From NCBI GenBank assembly GCA_008933995.1, contig WARS01000012.1, forward strand, positions 7,635,001 through 7,699,000: a stretch of DNA of 64,000 bases, read 5' to 3'. This DNA is from Datnioides undecimradiatus (lineage: Eukaryota; Chordata; Actinopteri; Lobotiformes; Datnioididae). Positions 1 through 12,100 of the stretch are shown in pieces; within the stretch, counting starts at the first letter, position 1; every line of letters begins with the position of its first letter. The notes under the pieces were generated by a model that was given only the letters and a program-made list of their open reading frames with translations, was not told the DNA's origin and did not search any database. The translations under genes and the position numbers were made by a program.

Positions 1-2899
1 CAATAACTGCTTCCCTTTCAGCGCTTTTTCCCTCCTTCATCCAGCCCTTTTTTCTCTCTATCTCTACGCCCCCCCGTTCACACACGTCACAAGCCTGAAC
101 AAGAGAAAAAAAAACAGGCTCGCCAGCACTCATTCATCTCGGTGTACCTCATCTCGCTAATTGATAACCCTAATTGGCTACAAGAACCATTCCCCCACCT
201 CCATGTATCCTCGACAGACAGTCTCCCCTGTGTAACGTTCATCCTGAATAAGGTCAGACTATGAAGGGAATAGTATCGGTGCAGTGTGACAGCTCAGCAT
301 CAACACTTGGGTTTTTGCGTAAATGTGCACAGCCGTATACAGTGAGCCTCTGTGTCTGCGCTGCTGCTGTATGTGTAGTGATGTGCTGACATATGGAGGC
401 TGACAGTAATCAGACGTCCCCAGTGTGGCTCTCTGTTCCCCCTGTCAGCCCGGGCTGAGCCAGGAGCACATTAGAATCTGATCTATCTCCCCTCTGTGGC
501 AAGTGAATGCAGAGCACTGGAGTGTGTCACAGCCCTCTTATAGGAAAGAGAAGAAGAGGACTCACTGCCAGACTGCTAGGTTAGGCAGATGCACAGAATA
601 ACAGACAGCGGCAAGGCATTTTTATTCTCCGTGTGTCTCCCCGTTTCATTTCTGTCTGGCTGTCTCTGGTCTCCTCGCCTCTCTTTTCATACCTTCTCCT
701 CCTACTGTTCCTTTTACTTCTTCATTTTTCATTTCTTTCATTTCATCAACCAATACCACCCACCTCCCTCTCCCATTCTCCACCCCTATACCTCTCTGCT
801 GTCTGTTTTTCTCCCCCACCTGTACTCCCCACATGTCATCACGGTACCTCACACATCACAAACACTGGCCCTGTCTGCACCATTTTGCTCAGCGAGCCTC
901 AAGGGGCGAATGGGGCCATGTTTTAACAAACGTCCATGGAAAACACAGTTAAGGGGATTATCTAAAAATAGATGCGGGCCCGGTTTCTTTCCCATCTTGT
1001 TTCATTTTTTCTCGTGAATTTGGTTTTGTATGCATTGCAGACAGCTTTGACAGGCGCAGGAGCGGAGTTTTGAGATTATACTGAGATACATGAGGGACAG
1101 TGACCAAGAAGGGAGATTGTGTGGATTTAAAACAATGTACATGACGTGAGGAGCATTATCAGTAAATGCCCTACAGCCAGCGATGGCTGTCTGTGTACAG
1201 AATCTTGTTTCAGATTGGTTCAAAGCTTATGTTAGTGGATATAGAGTATTATAAAAGTGTCACCAGTAACAAAATCCCTTCACTACATCAACCAGCAGTG
1301 GAAACACTCATTCTGAGTCAAGCATCATCAAAAATAACCCATTAGTTCCTGCCTCCACTGCACTCTCCCAGGTGAATAAATATATAAGTTTTCAGGGGAG
1401 TGAAAAAGCAGATTAAGTGGAATTAAAAGGGATGTTTGTGTTCAACTAAATGACTGTGAAAAAAATGGCAAAGGTGTAGGGGGAAGCACATGCGGCATGT
1501 TTAGAAGAAGATGCTCTCACACACACTCACACCAGTGGATTCCCTGATGGATCTTCTTTGCTCCTAGTTGAGCAGTAGAGCTTTAAGCTTTGAGCCTCCT
1601 GCAGCAGAGACTGACACGGCGCACTGTAATTTAACGCCACGCTTGTCATGCAGCAGACGAAGCGCCTTTGTCTAACCATGGCAGAGCAGGCCAGGTCCGG
1701 ACTAAGGCGGCCAAGATGGGATCCTTCTCGTGGACTCCTAACATGGGCAAGGATGATCCAGCACGACTGACTCCACACTGACGCAACATCTGCAAGCTCA
1801 CTCCTCCCCGGGGCAACAAAAGGCTGTTGGTTTACTATCTGAAACCTAATGAGGCTGTGTTAGCACTCAGGAAACAGTAAAATGTGAAGCAGCAAGGGCT
1901 CTTCCCATGTGGTCCCTTTGTATGGCTCCAGTTTGTCCTCGGGCACATTTTCACAAACACAATCAGATGTACTAAAGAGAGCTGGCATGAGAAATTAACG
2001 CTCCACTGCAGAGCAATTGAATGCATTTAAGTGGAGAAGGTAAGGGAAGAAAATCAAGCAATGAGTAGGTGAAGCTGCCGCCCAAACAAAACCCCACATT
2101 ACACAAACCAAGCTCAGATACACACCCTATACTTTACAAGTCATTTTTAACTGGGCGCTATTTTAGACGGCTACACTCTGCCATTTTTATGACGTTCTCC
2201 TGCTTAAATCAATTACGAGGAGCAGCGCTGGCACACAGACATCAGCAGTAATAACCCATGGGGCTGTGGGTCTCAGTGAGTGAGCGGTGATTATAAAAGC
2301 CACACTGACTACGAGCTGCAAATGTGACCAAGGACGGACTCACACAGTCAAATGAAGCATCCACTCAGAAACGGAGACTGAAAAGTCAGACTCGTTGAAT
2401 GCTGAGGGCTTCTTTTTTCTATTTTGTCCGGGGAAACTGCAAGTCACTGCGCATTACAATGACATGCCCACTCGTCTTCTCTCACTGCCCCCAACAACAA
2501 CAACAACAACAACAACAACCATCCTGCTGTTTGCTTTTACAGACCTGCACCTTTAATGAGGTTGAATGAGGCTTTTTCTAACAGCAGGTCTAATTCTTTC
2601 AAAGGCATCATAGAGGCAGCACAGCTTAATTAATACCAGTGTCAGTGTCTGGGCTTATGCCTTCAGCCCTGTAGCTCTCATTTGTCTTTATGAGTATCTA
2701 TTGTGTCTCTGTGTATACATCTCAGCTGTCTATTACTGTTCCACTCTCCCTCGGGGCAAAGTAACACTTCATCTTTGCAGTGCTGCTAATTAAAAAATCA
2801 CGATGCCTAACAGAAACATCTTCAGTATGACTGGTACCAGCAGTGCAATGTTTTATCCCAGTGGTCTGAAAGGTGGCGACTTTTTGTATTTTCTCCCAG
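1..2899 (+). other. Upstream intron or 5' flank of rhbdl1
   Basis: No exon is supported here. The segment ends in the acceptor ttctcccag at 2891-2899. It should be an intron because the human protein has about 80 residues before the point where the exon at 2900 starts. A (CAA)n microsatellite lies at 2492-2519. Short reading frames in the pyrimidine-rich stretch 600-1010 overlap on several frames and look like composition artefacts. Confidence 0.6.
2492..2519. repeat. (CAA)n microsatellite
   Basis: About nine uninterrupted CAA units in non-coding DNA upstream of the first visible rhbdl1 exon. Confidence 0.95.
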
Positions 2900-3097
2900 C
2901 TGGACCCAGAGAACACCGGTTTCATCGCAGTGGAGAACTTCACCAGCTTGGTGGAGCACCATGAGCTGCAGCTGGACCCGTCCAAACTGGACATGTTGTT
3001 AGCCCTGGTCCAGAGCAATGAAGAGGGACAGGTGTGCTACCAGGAGCTCATCGAGCTGGTGAGTGAAAACCAGATGTTCACGCACACCTGCACGCAT

Positions 3098-3130
<33 letters not shown>

Positions 3131-6100
3131 TATTCATATAGGGATGCAGAGGGAGTCCTGCAGCACAGGCACAAATTTCCACCCATTCACCAGCTTTTTG
3201 CAGGATTTCAGAAAGGTTACAGAATTGATTCAGACAGAGCAAGCGAGCTCCGCAGTGGCAAAAATTGACTCGAGCATTCAGGTCGTTGTCCTGCAAAAGG
3301 AGGATCAATCTTTCCAGTTAATGTGTCGGTAAATCCAGACACTTAACCTCACAGGCAGCGCAACAGCAAGTACTAGAAAACACCCACACCAAGTTGACAG
3401 AGCCGCAGTATCAGAGCAAATCATTTTATTTATCCCAACCGATATTCAAACACATTTATATCGTGAAGAGTGTAATATATTAAAAAGTATACCAGCAAAA
3501 AGACCTGCGAGAACAGTGTGTACTACTATATTTTCTTCACCACAGCTGCAGATGCCACGTTCTGAGGCCGTTTTTGTCCTTTGCCTCTGCTTTAAATGTG
3601 AGGCTAGACTCTTCATTCCCAGCCTCCTCACCTATCTCTGTTTACAATTGTGCCCCTATTAGAAATTCATGTAGAGTGTATGTGTTTATGCGAAAGGCTG
3701 ATTCTTTCCGAGCGCCTGGTTGAGTACCTGCTTTCTGCTCCCGGCAGTGTGCGGCCGTAAACACCGAGATTAATTCAACGCAATGCAATTCCTGGCATAT
3801 TTCCACTTCCTTAAGCTCATTTCCTCCTCGCTTTCCTTCTCTCTTTATTTATATGTCTTTTTCTTTTTTACCCCTTTCTCTCTCCCCTTGTGTTGTGCTG
3901 CCTGTGGTTCGTAACGAAGGCCACACAAGGCCACTCAATTTGGAGCAGATCCCATTTCTGGAGTCTCTGCCACTACAGAGAAATCAGTGTAGAGGTGCTG
4001 CTCCCACAGTGCAGCCTCTCCATTTCTCCAGCTCTCTGTCTTGGGAGTGTACAGCTATCCTTCTCCTATCCTATCCTGTTCTTCTTTTTTTTGTCCATCT
4101 CATTTCACTGCATTCTCATCTTCAACTCTCCCCTCCTCAAGCCATGTAATATTACCCCCCTGCCTGTTTTGAACCTGCCTCCTTGAACCCTCAGATCTCA
4201 TTTCCTTCTCTTTCATTCTACACTCCTTGTGAGCATATGTTTGGGGGGGGGGGGCTGCCTCGCCTCCAACGGCATCAGGGAGACACTTTTAAAATTGCCC
4301 ATCAGCCAAATGCAAATTGCCTTCGATTAGCCCAGCATCGGTTGTAGCAGGCAGTAATCTGAGGCAATTTGAACGCCCAGCCTCACAGAGATATCGACCC
4401 CTTAGGTCTGATTTTAAAGAGTTGTCTGATACACACATGTGAACGTACATGGTTCTCTGCGTGCATGCGATTTGCATAAATACAAATGTTTTTGAGCATT
4501 TTATTATTAATTAATGCAGCCACCCACTTCCTCTCTCGGTCTGCCCCACTATTCCCGTCTCCCTGATATACACATGCTGTCTCAAACACAGACAGACTCT
4601 CATTCATACACATGAGCGCTGCCAGTACAGATTTGCTGACTAATTTAGAGGATATTTGAATGTTAATGTGAACCTGGCCCTCCCGTCGCGCAGCACGTGA
4701 TGCATGAGCTCCGCAGGTCTCCAGGCATCCACTCGGAAAGTGCCGCATGTAGCATGACATTTTCAACCAGGTCATCTGCGAAATACCTCCGGCCTTCTTT
4801 CCCTCTTCCTCTGCTTTCCCTTCAGTGCTCTCTGACTTTAATTTTTTTCCTTTCTTTACCTCCTCCATTTATCTCATTCACATCTCTGTATCTCATGCAG
4901 ATTTATGAGTAGTTCTCCACGGTGTGTGACAGACGACAGTCATTTTTTGATTTGCAAAGTTCAATACAGCCATTATATCATATCCAGTGCCTAAAGTCTG
5001 GTGCCTCTATTGATTTGTGGTCTGGATTTGATGGAGGATCTAACTACCCAACACTATTAAAATGGACATGGCAAGGAGCAAAATAAGTGTGTTTGTGTGT
5101 GTGTGTCAGTCCGTGCCTTCTCGATGCTTTCAGCCCACAAGCTGTTGCAATTTCTCTCAGTTGTGTCTCTAGCGGGTGTGTACAACATTTTTCTGATCTG
5201 TTGTTCTACATTCACTCAGTGCAGCCGTGAATCCATGCTGCCTCTCACGACCTCAGTGGGTGTAAATGTTTGAATCGCACCGTCAGGCAACAGCTTCTGT
5301 GGTGTCTGAGCTCGTGTGCGTGAGCGCGCGCCCGGGCGTGCAAGTACAAGACCGTCTCTGACATCGTTCGTGTTCAACCCATCTTTCATGCAGGGCGATC
5401 TTAGCCAGAAAGCTCCATCAGTTCAGCCAGAGGGGTGAATAAGTAACGCTCTGCTAAAACCTCTCTTGGGGAACTGTACACACACACAGACTTACTCATA
5501 CATACACACACACACAGTCTAGGTGTGTATTTGACTACTAATCCACAAAATCCCACACAGCAAAAGAACCAGCACACATTTTGCAGGCGGTGACACGTTT
5601 CCGCACAATTACACTCAGACATTTTGTCGAAGCAGGAGGCTGAGAGACACCCGAGGTGTCAGAGTTCACACATGGTGGGGTTTGGGTGGGGGGGTTCTGT
5701 GATGGACGAGCATCTGTTTATGAATCAAGGGTAAAACCAGGCCAACAAAAAGTTGGACACTGTATATTCCTGTGTCTGTAACTGCACATATTGATTTCTT
5801 TAAAGACAGTCCTCTGATGCTATCATGTACCAGCTGTGTAATTGAAGAAGTGTGTCATTGTTTTCCTTGGGGTGGTAATTTGGCTAATGTTCTACGGAGA
5901 TCCAAAATGGCTGCCATGGTTAATTACACGGGTAGAGGGTGTATTTTAGAGATTATGGTGGGGATTCTCTTTGTTCAGGTCGAGGTATTTTTAAGACTGT
6001 TGCTTTGTGCCTCATTTTTACCCTTCTGCCCAAATGTTGCACTCACAGTTTCTTTTCCCTCAGGAGAAATAGTTAGAGAATCGCTTATGTAATATGTTTT

Positions 6101-9100
6101 CAAATGTTCTGCTTAAAACTGGGTGAGTGTTTTGTCACATTCGAAGCGGTGTCGGGGAGAACGAGAGCACTTACAGAGAGCAGAAATGAACTTCAGTTAC
6201 AGTCCCAGCCAGGAGACGCTCTGCAAGCACTTGATATATGGTATTTTCAAGTTTCAAGTCACATTAAGTGCCCATAGTGCATCTGTCTCATGGGACACAG
6301 ATGCTACCTATCCACATCACATCCCACACCAAACTCCAGTCAAGGCTTTCTGTTTAAGACAGGTTGCCGGCTAAAAGTGCTGCACTTTGCTTAAGTGTCC
6401 TGGAGTGAAGGTTTGTTTTTCTTCCCAGAGTTTTAGCACTACAATGATTAAAGCATGAAGAGAGGCTGTGGCCGCAAACTGCTGAGAGGAGGTGGACTCT
6501 CATTTTAAAAGGATTTGGGCAAGAAAGAACCTGAGTATCTGGGTCAGGGTAGAGTCAGCGAGGCTGAGATCCGCAGTGATTTAGAAGCTGCTGTGAGAGT
6601 GCATGAGTGTATTTGTCAGTGAGCGAGTGAGAGCGAGAGAGGTTTTGGTCCTCTGAATTCCCTACAAATTGGATAGTAAATGGGCGTAGTGACACTGTTA
6701 CTCTAGTAGCGGTGAATCACTATATAAGCTCACTTAATTGGCACAGTCTTCTAATATTCTAGTAACGACAAATTATTTAGTGTGTGTCAGTGAAAGATGG
6801 TCACCGCCATAAACTCTGAGTTGAGTCAGAATAATGTATGGATTTTTTGTATGTGCAGTGCAGACACCTGAATGGCCTTTAAACCCCATTTTTTAATTGT
6901 TATTACTAATTAGTATTGAGCTGTTAGGTATTGACCATGTGGTGGGGCTAATTAATCCATCAAGGACAATTGACTGGAGCTGAGAGCAGCATGTACAGTA
7001 GGCAACATGCACACACACACATACTGCTGTCAGTATGGCCCATTCAGTTGTCCCTAAAGGGGAATACTATCTTTATCCCTGTGCTCTTAACCCCAGCATC
7101 AATTATTCCCTGGCAGACGTTGCCCTGTCAGGGAACTTCCACCGTTACAGATGCACAAGTCAGAGGTTTTCTATGATGTCATGTGATTTGGGGGGGGCAC
7201 CTTGCTCCACTGCTCCCCTCTAGCATGTCATCTTGACTTTTGGCTGTTCATGTTTGCCTTATTGTCTCGTTCGCTGTCTCACTCTCCTGTCGTCACTTCA
7301 AACGGCTGCTAATGCTCACTTTAGAGGCGGCAGCGCTGCATGGCAGGGAAGGCGAGGTGGAGTGACAGCTACGCTCAGCCATGTCTCCTGAGAACACATT
7401 TTCACAGAGACGGTATGAATGGGAGAGAATACAGTGCAAGGTGGAGAGGCGGCAGGTATTGTCAGAGAACCAAACGCTGGGACTTTATTTAGAGGAGAAA
7501 GCCAACAGGAGTAGAAAACACAATTATATTTACATCTCTCTACCTCCCTCTGATCCACCTCTCATCTCCATATAAGCACACTTCCTTACCTTCATTGTGA
7601 GTTTAATATGAAGATGTGTAGAATGAGAAAGGAGATGTCTCACATTCACCATCCATCGGTGGCCTCCAGAATCTGTGAGCTTACCCAGCCAGGCGTCTCA
7701 TCTTCCCATCTTAATTTCCTTCTCTCTGCCTTCTAATGTCCCCCTACTCCTCTTCTTCTGCTTTCACTCCCCGCCTCAAGTATAGCATAATTGCATTTTC
7801 CAGGCCTGATTTCCATACTAAATATGCATCCCTCCATCTGCGGAGAGCCAGCAGCCCGAACTCGTCATCGCTCTGGTTATCACCGCGCAACAGGCCCTCA
7901 CACCCTCACTCTACAACCACCAGTGTCATAATTACCCACAGTTAGGGTAGTTACCTGCTCTGCTAACTTCCAAAAGGGATTAGCACGTCAGGGTTTGTTC
8001 CTGTTTTTCTGAGCGATTTCTTTAAAAGAAGAAAAAAAAAAGACAGCTGATCTTTTCATTACTTCTTCATCATTTGCTCATTTATTTACAGTCTTTGTCC
8101 TCCAGTATATTTAGCTCATTAGCTTTTATTGCTATTGACCCATAATTTCTTTCACTGTGTCCCCTGCTGTGTCGACATATAACGAGTCTACAAGAAGCAG
8201 GACCTGGCTGATAAATTACTAATAGTGTACTTTAATGGTGGTTTGTATTTCCTGCAGGCCCCCTCTCGATGTTTCAGGACACTTCATATGAAGCTGCCAT
8301 ATTCTCTGAGGTTACCACTGTGAGAAACCTACACAAAAGGTCTGCTGCTGTCGGTTTAGAGTGAGCAGCTGCTGCTCATGTGCCATCTTTCTCTTCTTTG
8401 CTGCTTTTCCCAGAAACTCATTTTCACAAAATGTCACATCATAACACACGATTTAGAGGTAACTGCTTAGTCAGCCAGTCGTACTCAAAGGAGCTGGATT
8501 GTTTTAGCTGCACCAGAGACTTGAAGCATCTGGCATTGCCTTTGAGTGTCAGCCATTGAGTAAGTCTATACCTGTGAAGTATGCATGCTTGTTGTCTGTA
8601 AGGAAATTCAGATACTGACTGTAAAGGATTCCTGCTGAGGGTAGCCGGTCAGACAGCATTTTCAGTGGTAACTCTGGAGGAAAAAGAACTCTCTGTGTTG
8701 TTATCCTGCCGGTTCTCTGCTTCGGCTGTCAAAATAGTGGCATTAGGATAGTTTTCATCCTAAGCCTCTATTAAAGAACTTATCAAGAGTTGGTCTTGCT
8801 GGCCTGCAGGCTGCTGCAGAGCTCCTGCTCACTAAGCAAACCTGGAGCCTGTGATAACACGAATACACACACACACACTTTCTCTCTTTCCATGGAATAG
8901 CTCCTTTTAACAAAGATTTGCTGTTCAAGGGCAAAATCACTTCAACAGCCTATTTGTTAAGATGTCTGCACTGCAATCAGCCCTGCCAGCAGTCACGTTT
9001 ACATTCTGTCTAAGTCAAAAACCGTTTATACATTATTTAAGTTTCTTGTCGGTCGTGAATATTTAGCAGCAGTTCTGTCAACTCTCGTGGCATCAAAGTG

Positions 9101-12100
9101 ATCACCAGTTGTTTATACATGTACGATGGCTTTGATATTAAATGCTGAAAAAGTATTCCTACCACAGATTTAATAAAAAGGCTCATTGTAGATTTAATGA
9201 GCATTAAGTTCTGTTTTCACATTTTTCCACGTTAGTCAGAGTAAACCTGCCATACAGACAGCATTCTTTTACGCTTTCAGTAACAGTATCTGTCTTTTAT
9301 CTCTGTGTCACACAGACGGGACTGAAAAGACTGTCAGCGTGTTGAACAAAAGATTTGAGCAGTTTCAAGATGCTGATTAATCACTTTGTGTGAGAAACTG
9401 CTCATTTTAACTTCATATTGGTCTGAATAACTGATTTCCATTCGTCATCACACAGAGCAAAAAACCTTGAAGTCACACAAATGAAAGTTAAAAATAAACT
9501 TAAAATTACATTAAAAAGCACCAATTAAAAGCAGCAGTTTATCCAAAAAATGGATAAACTGCAGCTCAGTTAACTCACTGTTTATTGAAGCTTCTGAACA
9601 CTGTCAGAACAACAGAAAATGTCCTACAAGAAGATAAGAGTGTCACCACTCTTTCTCTTGACTGTTTGATGATAAAAGCAGAACTTATATAAACCGTCAT
9701 GCTATGCCTTGTGAAATCAGTACTTTGTGAATGTTGGCTCCTCATCTAGGATGATTAGTCACAGTGATGGGTTTTCCTCAGATTATATGAAAAGAAGCTA
9801 TCCCCCTTTGCTAATGTTTGATCCACTTAGCGTGAAGAAAGTTATGGATTTAATTGCCAAGATGAAAAATCCAGCAGCAGGCGATGATGAGATCTGCTCA
9901 GGCTGCTGAGGTGTCCTCCAGCTGCTGACAGCAATGCTCATAAAATAACTTGAGACAAGTTTATTGCAAAAAAGACATTAAGTCATCAAGCACCAAAAAA
10001 AAAACCAAAAAACAAAAAACAAACACAGCAAATGAAAGCAAAGCTGTCTGCTGATTCCGTTAAGTCACAATAAACTAGACTGTCAGCTGAAAGAAATAGT
10101 TTTTCATCCATTATTCCTAAAGTAAAAGTTTGGGTAAAATGCTTTTGTTCTTTTGCAGAATGGAGAGGACTGGTCCCACTCTCTTATCTGTCCAGTAAAT
10201 ATAACAGTTGGTTTGCAAACTTGGCTTAGCATGAAGTCTGGAAACAACAAGTCTCACTGTGTCATCTCTGAACTTCATAAATTAACATGTAATATGCTAA
10301 TTCTTGTTTAGGAGAAGTGATTCCAGACTGATATCAGAAGTTTAATGTTAAATGAGGTTTAATGTGTTACTGAGTGAGTCTTAGAAGTGCAGGAATGAAC
10401 GTTTGCTCAGAGCCAAGCTGTTCCCCCTTATATCTAATGGCTATACTAAGTTAAGCTATACAGTTGCTGTCAACATCCTCATATTAAGCATAAAATCATG
10501 GAATTGAACCTCTAACATCACATCTAGAAAGTGAATTCAAGCAGTTCCCAGCAAGACATTGCACGTAACTCTTGAGAGTAATACATTTGTGCTTTCTAAC
10601 CTTTTCCTCAGATGAGCAGTAAGCGCTCCAGCAGTTTCCGACGAGCCATTGCTAATGGCCGCCGCACGCTGCAGAGGGAGATCCTGCTGGACGAGACGGG
10701 GCTCGGTCTGTACAAACGTTTTGTTCGTTATGTGGCCTACGAGATCCTGCCCTGCGAGACAGACCGACGCTGGTACTTCCACCAGAACCGCCTGTGTCCC
10801 CCACCTGTCTTCATCGCCATCGTAACCATCGTACAGGTGAGATTAAGGAGGAAATGTGGTGGATGTAAGGTAAACTGCTGATGGTATCAAATACAGGACC
10901 AGGTCCCTGCTGATTTAAAGAGGTAGAGTTTCCTGATTCAGTGCCAAGTGCACAATAAAGCTCATAACTGGCTGGAATTAACAGGCATGTTGCTTTAGCA
11001 AAACTACTCATTAAACTTCAAAATAGAAAAAGAAGTTACGATCTTTGACTGTTTACCCTTTTCTGGACTGCAAAACAAATAAAAAATGTATTTGTTATAG
11101 CAACTAGAAAGGGTATAAAAAATGTACAGTTATGATAATATTGTGTGTTCACTGTGGGAACATTGACTAAATTGAGGTTTTAATCATTTAATTATTCTCC
11201 TTATGAGGCCAAAACTGTTTCAAATATCACCAATAATTAAATTTATACTGTTTTTATTAAAGGAGGAAAGAAAACTATAGTATTACAGGTGATTCCAAGC
11301 TTTTAAACAGTAGTACATGTACTCATAGTCAGACACTGAACTGAATATAAACTGAACTAGTCATTCAAATATCCCCAGAACATGTTCAGGCTACATTATT
11401 GTACTTGAGTATGTGCTACTAACCCACAGCACTGACTTTAGACTGTTCTATTGGCTCAGTCGTTGGCTTCAGACCCACTGAAAAGATTTTCTGCCTTTGA
11501 TCACACGCTTTTAGTGTGAGTCCGATATGAGCTGGTAACCCATTTGGGAGTCGGGGGCTTAGTGGGTGCTTTTAATGCCATTCCTCCGAGCTGAAACCCA
11601 CAGTCAGCCTGCATGATTTTTCTGTGGAACTTGGAAACCAGGTCAGTGAGCACCCTGGCCTCTACAGTGGCATTAAATGACCTATTATATTCATTTGGAA
11701 AAAAAAATAAAATAAAGAAAGACAGCCACTAATGCAAACGCCTTCACAGACCACTGTTGAATGGTTGGGGATTAAGCGGCGAAAATAACCTACAGCTTCT
11801 TAACAAAACTTCAACCTTTTCCCCTGAAATCATCATAATTCTGTGGAAAGAAAGCCAAGTGCTCTCATAATGCCTCCAAATGGCACTGAATGGTCTGTAA
11901 TGACAATGAGGATGTGATAATAACGGTTCACATTCATTTTAATTCACAGAGACAATGAGTCATTATTCTATGAAAAGAAATTAATGGAATTGAACCAGAT
12001 GTGCAGGGTTTTTTCCCTGTGGGCAGTAATTGTCTCCACAAGTCTAATAAGCATCAGCAGAGGAATACAGAAAGACAAGAAAACGTCATGTGTCTTTCAT

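Larger units (their letters stand above)
3059..10611 (+). other. rhbdl1 intron of 7.6 kb
   Basis: The intron runs from the donor gtgagt after the EF-hand exon to the acceptor ttttcctcag before MSSKRSSSF. It holds a (CA)15 repeat close to the donor, a 12-base G run near 4243-4254, and a diverged interspersed repeat near 10088-10310. The longest antisense frame (4383-4868, 161 codons) has no recognisable domain and I treat it as chance. No other gene is seen. Confidence 0.85.

Noticed and set aside
589-1017. Overlapping Ser/Pro/Phe-rich frames near 0.6-1.0 kb
   Set aside because: They overlap on different frames and both strands within a pyrimidine-rich tract, so composition explains them.
4383-4868. 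161-codon minus-strand frame in an rhbdl1 intron
   Set aside because: No recognisable domain or family similarity and no plausible splice or promoter context; long chance frames are expected in 7.6 kb of intron.
7000-7030. CRISPR, tRNA or rRNA signals anywhere in the window
   Set aside because: No regularly spaced repeats and no convincing tRNA B-box or ribosomal sequence were seen; CA tracts like this one are simple repeats.
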